This document shows positions 23,413 to 33,119 of a stretch of DNA of 61,074 nt, piece after piece. Made by a program: the position numbers and the translations under genes. Below the pieces are notes generated by a model. It was not told the origin of the DNA. It was given only the letters and a program-made list of their open reading frames with translations, and searched no databases. The stretch covers positions 1 through 61,074 of the forward strand of contig URYH01000003.1 of assembly GCA_900552105.1 (NCBI GenBank), given 5' to 3'. This DNA is from an uncultured Eubacteriales bacterium (GTDB taxonomy: Bacteria > Bacillota > Clostridia > Christensenellales > UBA1242). Position 1 is the first letter of the stretch. Each line of letters starts with the position of its first letter.

Positions 23413-24990
23413 CTATTTCATGCTCTCAACATATTCAGAATATGTCATGAGTTTGTCAACAACTGTGTTTTCGTCAACAATATCAATAATTCTGTTGGCT
23501 GTTGTTTCAATAATTTCTTGGTCGTGCGTCGCAAAAAGCATTCCACCCTTAAAGTTTATCATGCCCTTGTTTAGCGCCGTGATTGATTCCAAATCCAAGT
23601 GATTTGTCGGCTCATCAAACAAAAGAAAGTTCCCACTCAAAAGCATTGCTCGTGAGAACATACAGCGCACTTTTTCGCCGCCTGAAAGAACTTCAACAGG
23701 TTTTAGTGCTTCCTCGCCACTAAACAACATTCTGCCAAGCCAGCCGCGAATAAATGTGATGTCTTGTTCTTTTGAGAATTGTCTGAGCCAATCAACAATC
23801 GAAAGCTTGCAACCTTCAAAATACTTTCTGTTGTCTTGTGGAAGATAAACCGGTTTTATTGTCTTCCCCCAACGGAATGAACCACTATCCGCTTCTTCCA
23901 GCCCCATAAGGATATCAAACAACATTGTGACCGTGAGCGAATTTGAGCAAAGTATGGCGATTTTTTCGTCTTTTCCAACAGTAAAAGACAAATCATTGAA
24001 ATATCCTTTTTTTGTCAAGTGGTCAACTTGCAAAATTTCTTTTCCAATTTCTGTTTCAAACTTGAAGTCAATAAAAGGATATTTTCTTGAACTTGGTTTG
24101 AAATCGTCAATCGTGAGTTTTTCAAGTTCTTTCTTTCTCGAAGTTGCTTGCTTGCTTTTTGATGCGTTGGCAGAAAATCTTGCAATAAACTCTTTGAGTT
24201 CTTTCGCACGTTGCTCCGCCTTTTTGTTTTGGTCTTTGAGTTGCCTTGCCATGAGTTGGCTGGTTTCATACCAAAAATCATAGTTTCCAAGATACATATT
24301 GATTGCACCATAATCAACATCGCAAATATGAGTGCAAACTTTATTCAAAAAGTGACGGTTGTGCGAAACGATGATAACAGTGTTTTCAAAATCAAGCAAA
24401 AAGTTTTCAAGCCAGCGAACGGTTTTGAAGTCAAGGTTGTTTGTTGGCTCATCAAGAATCAAAATGTCCGGATTTCCAAACAACGCTTGTGCCAAAAGAA
24501 CTTTCACTTTTTGTTTTGGGTCAACTTCTGCCATTTGTTTTTCAAACAAACTCTCATCAATTCCAATGCCCGAAAGTAATGTTCTTGCCTCGCCATCTGC
24601 CTCCCAACCACCAAGGTCGGCATATTCTTGTTCAAGTTCCCCAGCACGAATTCCGTCTTCTTCCGAAAAATCAGGTTTTGAATATAGTGCTTCTTTTTCT
24701 TTTTCGATTTCCATGAGTCTTTTGTGACCCAAAAGCACGGTTTCAATAACCGTTTTGTCATCATAGCGATTTTGGTTTTGCTCAAGCACGCTCATACGCT
24801 CGTTTTTGTCAACAATAACCTCACCTTTGTTTGGTTCAAGCTCGCCAGTCAAAATTTTGAGGAAGGTTGATTTCCCTGCCCCGTTCGCGCCAATAATTCC
24901 ATAACAATTCCCTTTGGTGAATTTGAGATTAACATCTTTGAACAAAACTCGTCCACCAAATTGAAGGGTCACGTTGCTAACTTGTATCAT
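23413..24990 (-). CDS. ABC-F ATPase, YbiT/YkpA-like, with degenerate second P-loop
   Basis: 525 residues, two nucleotide-binding domains and no membrane part; this class acts on ribosomes. NBD1 is complete: Walker A GANGAGKST, Walker B LILDEPTNNLD. A charged linker (about 240-300) joins it to NBD2. NBD2 keeps the signature LSGGEKVR and Walker B LLFDEPTNHLD plus the THD switch, but its Walker A position reads CSNSLTVTML with no lysine. YbiT-type proteins already deviate there (N-xAKTTLF), but loss of the lysine is further. GGAG precedes the ATG. It lies upstream of glyS. Confidence 0.88.
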   Translation of the reverse strand: MIQVSNVTLQFGGRVLFKDVNLKFTKGNCYGIIGANGAGKSTFLKILTGELEPNKGEVIVDKNERMSVLEQNQNRYDDKTVIETVLLGHKRLMEIEKEKEALYSKPDFSEEDGIRAGELEQEYADLGGWEADGEARTLLSGIGIDESLFEKQMAEVDPKQKVKVLLAQALFGNPDILILDEPTNNLDFKTVRWLENFLLDFENTVIIVSHNRHFLNKVCTHICDVDYGAINMYLGNYDFWYETSQLMARQLKDQNKKAEQRAKELKEFIARFSANASKSKQATSRKKELEKLTIDDFKPSSRKYPFIDFKFETEIGKEILQVDHLTKKGYFNDLSFTVGKDEKIAILCSNSLTVTMLFDILMGLEEADSGSFRWGKTIKPVYLPQDNRKYFEGCKLSIVDWLRQFSKEQDITFIRGWLGRMLFSGEEALKPVEVLSGGEKVRCMFSRAMLLSGNFLLFDEPTNHLDLESITALNKGMINFKGGMLFATHDQEIIETTANRIIDIVDENTVVDKLMTYSEYVESMK

Positions 24991-25011
24991 TTTTTCTCCT
25001 TGATATCACTC

Positions 25012-25041
25012 AAAAAAACAAGTGATGCAATTACATCACTT
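25012..25041 (-). terminator. Terminator of the dnaB / lipoprotein group
   Basis: AAGTGATG (25020-25027) pairs with CATCACTT (25034-25041); on the minus strand a run of seven T follows. Confidence 0.8.
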
Positions 25042-25056
25042 ATTCTAAACTATATT

Positions 25057-26085
25057 TTAATAAAAGGCAACAAGGTCCACGCAAGTTTTTGAAAGGTTTT
25101 TCATTGTTGAGTTGATTAATGTCAAATATTTTTCGTGGTTTTCCTTAATTACTGCGTTTTCCGCATTATTAATTTCAAGTCCCGAAATATTATAGCGGAA
25201 TCTGCCTTCACTCATTTCGCTTTTTATTTTTGCAACTTCACTCTTGTAGTAGTTCAACCATGTTGCAAGAGTCTCAATTTTGCCATCGATTTTTGGCAGA
25301 GTTGCCTCAGCTTTTTCTTGTGCTAATTTATCATAGTCAAGAACAATTGCTCTCACTTTGTCATAATTATCAAATATTGTATCAATGTTTGCTTGAGATT
25401 GTGTGCTGTCGTTGTGTTCATAACAGAAATACATGTAATCACGAGCAAGCAGAATTTTTGCCTCATAAATGGTTTCTTTTATTGCATTTGCTCTTTCAGT
25501 GTTTGTTTTGAATCCTGACGCTTTGCCTGGATAGAACATCGCTTTCGCACATTCATACATTTTTGAGAAAACATCATTCAAAGAACCAATAAGTCCGCGA
25601 TAACTTGACAAAAGTGCTTTGTATTCATCTTTTTCAATAACACCAACTTCATTGCCAACAAGTTCTGAGCATGTCGTCTCAAAATTATGTTTTGAATTTT
25701 TGAAATCAACAATTTCATCTTCATAAGTCTTTAGTTGTTCTTTGTAATCAGTGACTTTGTTTTGTGCGTTTTTGAGTTCTTTCCCTTCAAGTTTTGGATC
25801 ATGCGTGAACTCTACGGATAGTTTTTGAACATCACTTTTTAGGCTTTTGTATATCGTTTGATATTTATCCAACTCTGCAAATTCGCCAGAAATTAATACT
25901 TCATTTGGAATATTATAAGTTATATTTTTCGTTTGGTCATAAAATTCAGAATCGTCAGCCGCTTGAACTTTTGAATCCCAATAATCGTAAACATCGTAGA
26001 AATATTTTTCAGTCTCTTTTGAGCAACCAACAAAAACCATTCCAACACACAACAAAGAAAATATTAATGCGATAAATTTTTTCAT
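25057..26085 (-). CDS. Lipoprotein of unknown function
   Basis: 342 residues. The N-terminus is a lipoprotein signal, KKFIALIFSLLCVGMVFVGC, with the lipobox cysteine near residue 21. The rest is helical and charged (SDVQKLSVEF, ENHEKYLTLINSTMKNL), without recognised catalytic motifs. It is coupled to the preceding gene by an ATGA overlap (26085-26082), so the two products probably act together at the outer face of the membrane. The family is not recognised. Confidence 0.75.
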   Translation of the reverse strand: MKKFIALIFSLLCVGMVFVGCSKETEKYFYDVYDYWDSKVQAADDSEFYDQTKNITYNIPNEVLISGEFAELDKYQTIYKSLKSDVQKLSVEFTHDPKLEGKELKNAQNKVTDYKEQLKTYEDEIVDFKNSKHNFETTCSELVGNEVGVIEKDEYKALLSSYRGLIGSLNDVFSKMYECAKAMFYPGKASGFKTNTERANAIKETIYEAKILLARDYMYFCYEHNDSTQSQANIDTIFDNYDKVRAIVLDYDKLAQEKAEATLPKIDGKIETLATWLNYYKSEVAKIKSEMSEGRFRYNISGLEINNAENAVIKENHEKYLTLINSTMKNLSKTCVDLVAFY

Positions 26086-27080
26086 GCTTTCACCTCCAAT
26101 GCAGGATATTCAGCAAATTTTGTTGTATATAATGATTGCATAAAGTTCTTGAATTCGTTATAGGTTGTTTGATTAATCGTTTTCAAAAATTCTGTTTCTC
26201 CAGCGGTCCCAAATGCTTTAATCCAACCATCAAGCCATGACATTGAATTGATTGTGTCAATGTTTTGGATTGTCAAATTTCTGTTGGCGACAAAAAATTC
26301 AATTGCATTGTCTTTTTGTTCAAACATGGTCGTCGCTGCACTTTTTGACAAATCAAAAGCTGGCGCATCAATCAAAACGTTTTCTCCATCAACAAATTTC
26401 TTTTGACATCTGTCAACACAAGCAGAAAGCCTTTTGTTGTTTAGAGATGTTGTAAATTTTGTGAGATAGTTTGAATATGAACTTTCTTCTGTTGATGTCT
26501 GAATAATTTCAGCCAAATAGTTTTCAAATTCTCTCATGCTTTTGAGATAATTTGTGAATTTTTTTGCAAAATTTAAAAAATAATCTGAAATTCGTGAATA
26601 ATCCGTTGTTCCTTCTTTATATGGCATAACTTGGTTTTCGCAATAAGCAACCACTTCACTTTTTGAAGAATCAACATCTTTTTTCAAACTCTCAAGTTTT
26701 TTTATTTTTTTGTTTAGTTTGTTCAAATCTTTAACTTCTGAAAGAGAAAGGAGCAAACGATCAACATTATGATTTGTTGTCTTATTCACAGAAAGTCTTG
26801 CCAAATAGAATGAATTCAAATCTCTAAGCGCACGAGAATCGTTTTTTTGACTATTTTCGCAATTTGCATCAAAAAAATCAAATGCCGACTTGAATTGACC
26901 TTCTGATGTTGAATCGGCACCAACTTCATAGGCAAGAGCATGTGGTTTTGTCACATCGGCATCGGGAAAACCAAATCTGATAACCAAAAAAACAACAGCA
27001 ACAATAATTGAAAGAATAATCAAACATACAAAAATTTTCTTTTTTAGTGAAACTTCTTTTAAAGATTTAAATCTTGACAA
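26082..27080 (-). CDS. Membrane-anchored helical protein of unknown function
   Basis: 332 residues. One transmembrane helix near the N-terminus (about 15-35) and a long extracytoplasmic helical domain. The start is TTG 27080, set by GGAGGTG five bases upstream; there is no suitable ATG. It follows dnaB by 22 bp and overlaps the lipoprotein gene by 4 bp. The similar size and helical make-up of both products suggest a pair, perhaps related by duplication; no clear shared motif is visible. Confidence 0.7.
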   Translation of the reverse strand: MSRFKSLKEVSLKKKIFVCLIILSIIVAVVFLVIRFGFPDADVTKPHALAYEVGADSTSEGQFKSAFDFFDANCENSQKNDSRALRDLNSFYLARLSVNKTTNHNVDRLLLSLSEVKDLNKLNKKIKKLESLKKDVDSSKSEVVAYCENQVMPYKEGTTDYSRISDYFLNFAKKFTNYLKSMREFENYLAEIIQTSTEESSYSNYLTKFTTSLNNKRLSACVDRCQKKFVDGENVLIDAPAFDLSKSAATTMFEQKDNAIEFFVANRNLTIQNIDTINSMSWLDGWIKAFGTAGETEFLKTINQTTYNEFKNFMQSLYTTKFAEYPALEVKA

Positions 27081-27102
27081 GCGCCACCTCCATAATTATA
27101 TT

Positions 27103-28551
27103 TTACCACAAATCTTCCATGTTTTCAAGGTCAACTTTCTGCACAGGTTCCAAAACCGGCGCATCTTGTTCTTGAGAACCAGAACTTTGGACATTTTGTC
27201 TTGCAATTTTTGTATAATCTTTGATGTTGACAAATTTCGTATATTCTCCAATCCATTTGAGTTTTACAGTTCCAATTGGACCATTTCTGTGTTTTGCGAT
27301 AATAACTTCGCAAGTGTTCGGTTCGTCTTCATTAACCACATCATTATACATGTCGGGCTTATAAATAAATAGAACAATATCAGCATCTTGCTCAATCGCA
27401 CCACTTTCTCTCAAGTCACTGAGCATTGGTCGATGATCTTTTCTTGATTCAACAGCACGAGAAAGCTGTGACAACAGAATGATTGGAACATCAAGTTCAC
27501 GTGCGGCGATTTTGAGCGAACGTGTGATTTCTGAAATTTCTTGTTGACGATTTTCGGACGAGTTTTTGCTGCTGCCTGTCATGAGTTGAAGATAGTCAAT
27601 CATAACAAGGTCAAGTCCTTTTTCGCGTTTGAGTCTGCGGCATTTTGAAAGTATGTCTGTCGCCTTGTTCATGCTGGAATCGTCAACATAAATTCCAGAT
27701 TCAGCAAGTTCTTTTTTTGCTGCCCAAAGACTCTTCCATTCGTCAACTGAAAGTTCGCCCTTAAGACCTTTTTCCATGCTTACATTTGCGACAGAGAAAA
27801 GTGAACGCTGTGCAATTTGAGTTTTTGGCATTTCAAGAGAAAATACTGCACATTTTTTCTTACCCTTGGTTGCAGCATAGTTGACAATATTCATGGCAAA
27901 AGATGTTTTTCCAACGCCGGGACGCGCTGCGAGCAAAATGAGGTCGGAGTTTTGAAGCCCGTTTGTTATTGCGTCAAAATCTGTGTATCCAGTTGAAATT
28001 CCTTTAAGTGCATTTTTATCTTTTGCAATGAGGTCGAGTTTTTCAATAACTTTGTTGAGAGCATTTTCCATTTGCTCAAGACTTGAAGTGTCTTGTTTTG
28101 ATGCAATGTCAAAAATTTCTTTTTCAGCAAATCCAATTGCATCTTCTGCACTTTCGCTCTCATATGAATTTTCAATAATTTTCTGGCTTGAAGAAATGAG
28201 TTTGCGCAAAACCGAGCAACGCTTTACGATATCCAAATAGTGTTTGAAATTCGCAGCACTTGGGATGATGTTTGTGAGAGTTGTTATGTAATCAATTCCG
28301 CCAACACTTTCAAGCAAGTTGTTTTTTTCAAGTTGGTCGGTGATCGTGACAAAATCAATTGCAACGTTGTTTGAGTAGATTGACATCATTGCGTCAAATA
28401 TTTGTTTGTGTGCTTCAACATAAAAGTCGTTCGCATTAAGTGCCGCCATGACATCAATTGGCACATTTTCATCAATCAAACAACAACCGAGAATGGCTTG
28501 TTCCGCCTCGATTGAATGTGGCATCATTTTTGCGTATGATTTCTTTTCCAT
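27103..28551 (-). CDS. dnaB: Replicative DNA helicase DnaB
   Basis: 482 residues, full length. The N-terminal collar (PHSIEAEQAILGCCLID) and RecA-like motor carry Walker A ARPGVGKTSF (near 207), Walker B LVMIDYLQLM, and the DLRESGAIEQDAD segment. The start is taken at ATG 28551 after AGAGGA; the GTG four codons earlier includes the ribosome site. The 90-aa gene lies just upstream (11 bp), and the membrane-protein pair just downstream. Confidence 0.95.
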   Translation of the reverse strand: MEKKSYAKMMPHSIEAEQAILGCCLIDENVPIDVMAALNANDFYVEAHKQIFDAMMSIYSNNVAIDFVTITDQLEKNNLLESVGGIDYITTLTNIIPSAANFKHYLDIVKRCSVLRKLISSSQKIIENSYESESAEDAIGFAEKEIFDIASKQDTSSLEQMENALNKVIEKLDLIAKDKNALKGISTGYTDFDAITNGLQNSDLILLAARPGVGKTSFAMNIVNYAATKGKKKCAVFSLEMPKTQIAQRSLFSVANVSMEKGLKGELSVDEWKSLWAAKKELAESGIYVDDSSMNKATDILSKCRRLKREKGLDLVMIDYLQLMTGSSKNSSENRQQEISEITRSLKIAARELDVPIILLSQLSRAVESRKDHRPMLSDLRESGAIEQDADIVLFIYKPDMYNDVVNEDEPNTCEVIIAKHRNGPIGTVKLKWIGEYTKFVNIKDYTKIARQNVQSSGSQEQDAPVLEPVQKVDLENMEDLW

Positions 28552-28562
28552 ATTTCCTCTCA

Positions 28563-28835
28563 CTAATCAGCATAAATATCCGGCTTTTTTGTTTCGGACT
28601 CTGCTTGTTTTTCTTTTCTTTTGCTAATTGCAACATAAATTAGTTCAAACACAACACACCAAACAATGAGCGTTGGGATGATGATGATGCAGTTTAGCCA
28701 AACATCAAAGTTGAGCATTGAAACCAAAAATGCCTCGACAAAAGCAATTGGAATGAGAATCAAAAGATATTTTCCAAATCTTTTGAGATCCATTTTATAT
28801 TGTCTCATAACACTTTTGTTTTTTTGCTGTTTCAT
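28563..28835 (-). CDS. Small two-helix membrane protein
   Basis: 90 residues. Two hydrophobic helices (about 18-37 and 45-68) between basic ends; the C-terminus is Lys/Glu-rich. No family recognised. GAGGAT precedes the ATG. It lies between typA and dnaB and is probably transcribed with dnaB. Confidence 0.65.
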   Translation of the reverse strand: MKQQKNKSVMRQYKMDLKRFGKYLLILIPIAFVEAFLVSMLNFDVWLNCIIIIPTLIVWCVVFELIYVAISKRKEKQAESETKKPDIYAD

Positions 28836-28852
28836 ATCCTCAATATACCATA

Positions 28853-30679
28853 CTAATCTTGATTTTGCAAAGCTTTGCCTCGAATTCTCAAACGCATATT
28901 ATGGTCGAGAACAACTTTTCTGATTCTGATGCTCTTTGGTGTGACTTCCATATATTCGTCATCAGCCAAAAATTCAAGAGAATCTTCAAGTGACATTTGA
29001 ATTGGCGGTATAAGACGAAGTGCTTCGTCCGCACCAGATGAACGGCAGTTTGAAAGATGTTTTTTCTTGCAAACATTAACAACCAAATCTTCTCCTCTTG
29101 GGTTTCTTCCAACAACCATTCCAGCATAAACTGGGATTCCAGGACCAATAAACAAATCGCCACGTTCTTGTGCGTTAAAGAGTCCATAAGTTATGCTCTC
29201 TCCCGCTTCAAACGCGATGAGTGAACCATATTCACGGCGAGCAATTTCGCCTTTATATGGTTCGTAATCTTCTGGAATTGCACTGAAAACTCCTTCGCCA
29301 CGTGTGTCGGTCAAGAAGTCTGACTTAAAGCCAAACATTCCACGTGAAGGCACTTTAAATTCCATTCTCATTCTGCTTGTGTGAGGAGTCATTGAAACAA
29401 GTTCACCTTTTCGCACACCGAGTTTGTTCATAACAACACCCACGCAATCTTCTGGAACGTCCAAAACAACGCGGTCAATAGGTTCATATTTTTTGCCGTC
29501 AATTTCCTTAAAAACAACTCTTGGCATTGAAACTTGAAATTCATAACCTTCTCTTCTCATGTTTTCAATGAGAATCGAAAGATGCATTTCGCCTCTTCCA
29601 CAAACTGTGAATGCCTCTGTTGTTTTTGTGTCGCGAACACGAAGTGACAAATCTTTGACTTGTTCGCGATAAAGTCTTTCACGAAGGTGACGAGATGTGA
29701 CAAATTTGCCTTCTTTTCCTGCAAAAGGACTGTCGTTGACAAGGAAAGTCATTTCAACACTTGGTTCGCTAATTTTAACAAATTCAAGCGGCTCAACTTT
29801 TTCTGGTGAGCAAAGAGTGTCGCCAATTGTGACGCTTTCAATTCCAGCAATCATTGCAATGTCGCCTGCAACAGATGTTTCGCAAGGAACACGTTTGAGT
29901 CCTTCAAACTGATACATTGAAACAATTTTTGCATTGGTTGTTTTGTCATTAAAGTAATTGCAAAGTGTGATTTGGTCGCCAACTTTAACCTTGCCGCGTG
30001 CAATTTTGCCAACTGCAAGTTTTCCAACATATTCATTTTGCTCTGTTGCCGAAATCAACATTTGGAAAGGTTCGTCTTCTTCGCCGTCTGGTGCTGGAAT
30101 GTAATCAATGATTTTTTGGAACAAAACAGTCATGTCTTTGAGATATGCGATGTTTTCTCCGCAAACGCCTTGACGAGCAGATGCAAACAAGAATGGCGAA
30201 TTAAGTTGGTCGTCATTTGCATTGAGGTCCATAAAGAGTTCCAAAACTTCGTCTTGAACTTCTTGAACACGTGCATCAGGTCTGTCAATTTTGTTGATGA
30301 CAACAATAACTTTGAGATTGAGTTCAAGTGCCTTTTCAAGAACAAAGCGAGTTTGAGGCATTGGTCCTTCAAAAGCGTCAACAACAAGCAAAACGCCATC
30401 AACCATTTTGAGAACACGTTCAACTTCTCCGCCGAAGTCCGCGTGCCCTGGGGTGTCAACAACGTTGATTTTGACGCCATTATAGAAAACCGCCGTGTTC
30501 TTTGCGAGAATGGTTATTCCTCTTTCTCTTTCAAGTGCGTTTGAATCCATAACTCTGTCATCAACTTGTTGATTGTCACGGAAAACGTGACCTTGTTTGA
30601 GCATTTCGTTAACAAGCGATGTTTTGCCGTGGTCAACGTGGGCAATAATCGCAACATTTCTAATCTTTTCGTTTTTCAT
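28853..30679 (-). CDS. typA: Ribosome-associated GTPase TypA/BipA
   Basis: 608 residues. G1 AHVDHGKTS, G2 region with ERERGITI, G3 DTPGHADFGGE, G4 NKIDRPDA, G5 SARQG, then beta-barrel and EF-G III/V-like domains, and the BipA-specific C-terminal domain (MRLRIRGKALQNQD end, GKALQ pattern). It acts in ribosome assembly and stress adaptation. An AGGAGAAAATT site precedes the ATG. Confidence 0.95.
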   Translation of the reverse strand: MKNEKIRNVAIIAHVDHGKTSLVNEMLKQGHVFRDNQQVDDRVMDSNALERERGITILAKNTAVFYNGVKINVVDTPGHADFGGEVERVLKMVDGVLLVVDAFEGPMPQTRFVLEKALELNLKVIVVINKIDRPDARVQEVQDEVLELFMDLNANDDQLNSPFLFASARQGVCGENIAYLKDMTVLFQKIIDYIPAPDGEEDEPFQMLISATEQNEYVGKLAVGKIARGKVKVGDQITLCNYFNDKTTNAKIVSMYQFEGLKRVPCETSVAGDIAMIAGIESVTIGDTLCSPEKVEPLEFVKISEPSVEMTFLVNDSPFAGKEGKFVTSRHLRERLYREQVKDLSLRVRDTKTTEAFTVCGRGEMHLSILIENMRREGYEFQVSMPRVVFKEIDGKKYEPIDRVVLDVPEDCVGVVMNKLGVRKGELVSMTPHTSRMRMEFKVPSRGMFGFKSDFLTDTRGEGVFSAIPEDYEPYKGEIARREYGSLIAFEAGESITYGLFNAQERGDLFIGPGIPVYAGMVVGRNPRGEDLVVNVCKKKHLSNCRSSGADEALRLIPPIQMSLEDSLEFLADDEYMEVTPKSIRIRKVVLDHNMRLRIRGKALQNQD

Positions 30680-30771
30680 AATTTTCTCCTAAATACAACT
30701 CGTAAGTATATCACATATAATTGTATTTAATCAATAATAACCCCAAAAAAAATTTATTTTTGCCAATTTGC

Positions 30772-30800
30772 TTGTCGGTCATCTCACTTTGCTCTACAAT
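30772..30800 (+). promoter_or_regulatory. Promoter, leaderless spacing
   Basis: TTGTCG (30772-30777), a 17-bp spacer, TACAAT (30795-30800). An ATG begins directly after the box (30801) and a second at 30807, the expected +1. Confidence 0.6.
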
Positions 30801-30806
30801 ATGAGC

Positions 30807-31664
30807 ATGAAAAAGTGCGATTTATGTCCGAGAAATTGCAATATTGATAGAACAAAAACAAAAGGCTTGTGTGGCGAAAAAGAAAAAATGAGCGTCAACA
30901 CATATTCTGTTTTTATGTTTGAAGAACCCCCAATCAGTGGCACTCGTGGAAGCGGTGCAATATTTTTTTCTGGTTGTTCACTCAAATGCGTGTTCTGCCA
31001 AAACTATGAAATTTCTCACAGCGGTCATGGCACAAAAGTGTCACCACTTGGTCTTGTTGAAATCATGAAAGAACTTGAGGGCAAAGGTGTTCACAACATA
31101 AATCTCGTCAGCCCAACACATTTTGCGGACGAAATTATTGAAGCGTTAAAAATTTACAAGCCAAATGTCCCAGTTGTTTGGAACACTCATGGTTATGAAA
31201 AAGTTGAAACAATTCAAAAACTTTTGCCATATGTTGACATTTTTTTGACAGATTTCAAATATTTTAGGCCCGAAACCGCCAAAAAATATTCAAATTGCCC
31301 AGATTATGTTGAAAACGCGAAAGCCGCACTCAACGAAATGGTGAAAAACAAACCTCTTGAATTTGACGGCGAAATGCTCAAGCAAGGCGTGATTGTACGT
31401 CATTTGATTCTGCCTCTTCACACTCAAGAAAGCAAACAGGTTTTGGACTATTTGAAACAAAATTATGACAAACAAATTTTGGTTAGTGTCATGAGTCAAT
31501 TCACTCCATTTGGCGAGTGTGATAGATTCCCAGAAATCAACCGCAAACTCACAAGCCGAGAAATTAAAAGTGTCAACAATCACTTTTTGGAACTTGATCT
31601 TGATGGATTCATTCAAAATTCAAAAAGCGCCGACACTTGTTTCATCCCAAATTGGAACAAATAG
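30807..31664 (+). CDS. Radical SAM enzyme of the PflA-like type
   Basis: 285 residues. The radical SAM triad is in SGCSLKCVFCQNYEIS (CxxxCxxC, near residues 52-59). It is preceded by a Cys-rich N-terminus CDLCPRNCNIDRTKTKG-CG, as in the 'AmmeMemoRadiSam'-like and PflA-related uncharacterised proteins; that N-terminus could bind a further cluster. The target is unknown. Two ATGs (30801, 30807) are in frame. I take 30807 because family members begin M-K-K-C-D-L-C and it is the predicted transcription start; no ribosome site is present. Confidence 0.85.
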   Translation: MKKCDLCPRNCNIDRTKTKGLCGEKEKMSVNTYSVFMFEEPPISGTRGSGAIFFSGCSLKCVFCQNYEISHSGHGTKVSPLGLVEIMKELEGKGVHNINLVSPTHFADEIIEALKIYKPNVPVVWNTHGYEKVETIQKLLPYVDIFLTDFKYFRPETAKKYSNCPDYVENAKAALNEMVKNKPLEFDGEMLKQGVIVRHLILPLHTQESKQVLDYLKQNYDKQILVSVMSQFTPFGECDRFPEINRKLTSREIKSVNNHFLELDLDGFIQNSKSADTCFIPNWNK

Positions 31665-31675
31665 TTTTGCATCAA

Positions 31676-31697
31676 AAAAGACCCTTGTGGGTCTTTT
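31676..31697. terminator. Bidirectional terminator
   Basis: AAAAGACCC (31676-31684) pairs with GGGTCTTTT (31689-31697), loop TTGT, between two convergent genes. Confidence 0.85.
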
Positions 31698-31698
31698 C

Positions 31699-32067
31699 TT
31701 ATTGTTCAATTCCGCCTTGTTGCTTCTTGTATTGCGACAAAATGTGGTCAACGCTTTTTTGCAAATATGATTTTGCAATTTTCTTGTCATAATTAAACAC
31801 TTTGCAAAGTTTTTCATATTTATATTTGAAATCAAGCATATCTTCCATTTCTTTTACCGCACAATCTTCATCCATTCTTTTCACGCAGAACAAAAATGTT
31901 CTTGGATTTTGTGCTTTGATATAAATTTTTTTCTTTTCGTCAACAAACACCGGATATTTTTCGTTTTTGTTGATATACCCGAAATATGTGAATTTGTTTG
32001 CGAAGTTTGCCAAACTGCTAATCGCTTTTTCTTCAAAATCATCAAAATGTTTCATAATTTCCCCCAT
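31699..32067 (-). CDS. Hypothetical protein
   Basis: 122 residues, no family recognised, cytosolic. It has an N-terminal acidic/aromatic part (FDDFEEKAISSLANFANKF), a central strand region (KKIYIKAQNPRTFLFCV) and a Lys/Gln-rich end. Two starts are possible: ATG 32067, or ATG 32055 which has GGGGGAA at better spacing. Its terminator is shared with the radical SAM gene. Confidence 0.6.
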   Translation of the reverse strand: MGEIMKHFDDFEEKAISSLANFANKFTYFGYINKNEKYPVFVDEKKKIYIKAQNPRTFLFCVKRMDEDCAVKEMEDMLDFKYKYEKLCKVFNYDKKIAKSYLQKSVDHILSQYKKQQGGIEQ

Positions 32068-32110
32068 GTATTAGAAATATATCATAATTTTGCACATATT
32101 TCAACAAATT

Positions 32111-33112
32111 TTAAAAAAATGTTTGAGCAGGAAAAGACAAGCCCAGTAGCTCATCAAGTTTGACATTCGCAGATGCTTCGGCAATTTTTGGATCAATGAG
32201 TTTTTGTTCAAGAATATAGCGATATTTGAGATTGAATGAATCTTCTGTTATGTCATCAGAAAATATTCCTGTGCAGCCATAATCAAGGGCGAGATGAAAA
32301 ACAGGACTGTTGTCCATGTGGGCAAAAACTCGTATTCCAAGTTTGTTGAATTCATTAACTTCAATTCTCGAAAGGTCTGTTGGAAAGATGTGAAGATAGT
32401 TGATTTTTTTGTTGCCCTTGACGATTTCAAGAAGGCGTTTTGTATTCAACTTTGCTTTGTAGTTGGTGAACATAATTTCATCAAAGTCATATGCCGCTTC
32501 AATTTTTTCAAGCATTTTTTTTGAAGAAGCAAAAGGAATCACGCTTTCTTTGAGATTAATTCCATATGCATTTGCATCTTCAATCAACTTTTCATAAACC
32601 AAAAATGGCTCATTTTCTTTTGTATCAATAATGAATTTTGCATCGGGATATTTTTGCATAAGTTCAAACAATCTTTCACTGGTGAGTCCATGGAATTTGT
32701 CCAAAATTAATTTATTTTTATATTCTTCAATCCCAATTCTGTTCTTGTCGCTAAATCCTTTGAGATATTCATATCGATGAGTGCCAACAAGCTCATTTTC
32801 TTTTGAGAAGGCAAAATCAATTTCAAACATTCTCGTTCCATGAGCATAGTGATGCTCAACCCCCTCAACCACGTTCAAATATTTTCTTGTTTTGCCATCA
32901 ACAGTCATTCCCCCGCCAGCGTGGGCAACAACGAACTTTGTGTTTTCATCAATTCCAGGGTTGACATAAAAATCAAGTGGCATCAAATTTTGGACAGTAA
33001 AAACGCAAGCAATGGCAAAACACGCCACGCATCCAAATTTCAACATTTTTTGACTTGATTTTTGCGCCTTTTGTTGAGGCGTGTCAAAATTTTCAATTCT
33101 TTTTTTACTCAT
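32111..33112 (-). CDS. Membrane-anchored glycerophosphodiester phosphodiesterase-like protein
   Basis: 333 residues. One N-terminal transmembrane helix (about 26-46), then a TIM-barrel GDPD domain: VAHAGGG (substrate His), FEIDFAF-KENELVGTH (metal and catalytic residues), and later FIIDTKE and GCTGIFSDD. It would cleave glycerophosphodiesters, such as deacylated phospholipids or teichoic acid, to glycerol-3-phosphate outside the cell, which fits the glycerol-3-phosphate operon at 52-57 kb. It starts without a ribosome site, with the promoter 7 nt away. Confidence 0.8.
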   Translation of the reverse strand: MSKKRIENFDTPQQKAQKSSQKMLKFGCVACFAIACVFTVQNLMPLDFYVNPGIDENTKFVVAHAGGGMTVDGKTRKYLNVVEGVEHHYAHGTRMFEIDFAFSKENELVGTHRYEYLKGFSDKNRIGIEEYKNKLILDKFHGLTSERLFELMQKYPDAKFIIDTKENEPFLVYEKLIEDANAYGINLKESVIPFASSKKMLEKIEAAYDFDEIMFTNYKAKLNTKRLLEIVKGNKKINYLHIFPTDLSRIEVNEFNKLGIRVFAHMDNSPVFHLALDYGCTGIFSDDITEDSFNLKYRYILEQKLIDPKIAEASANVKLDELLGLSFPAQTFF

Positions 33113-33119
33113 TATTTTA

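Noticed and set aside
28563..28860. Leaderless start for the 90-aa gene (TATATT 6 nt before ATG)
   Set aside because: No -35 at proper distance and GAGGAT can act as a ribosome site from an upstream transcript.
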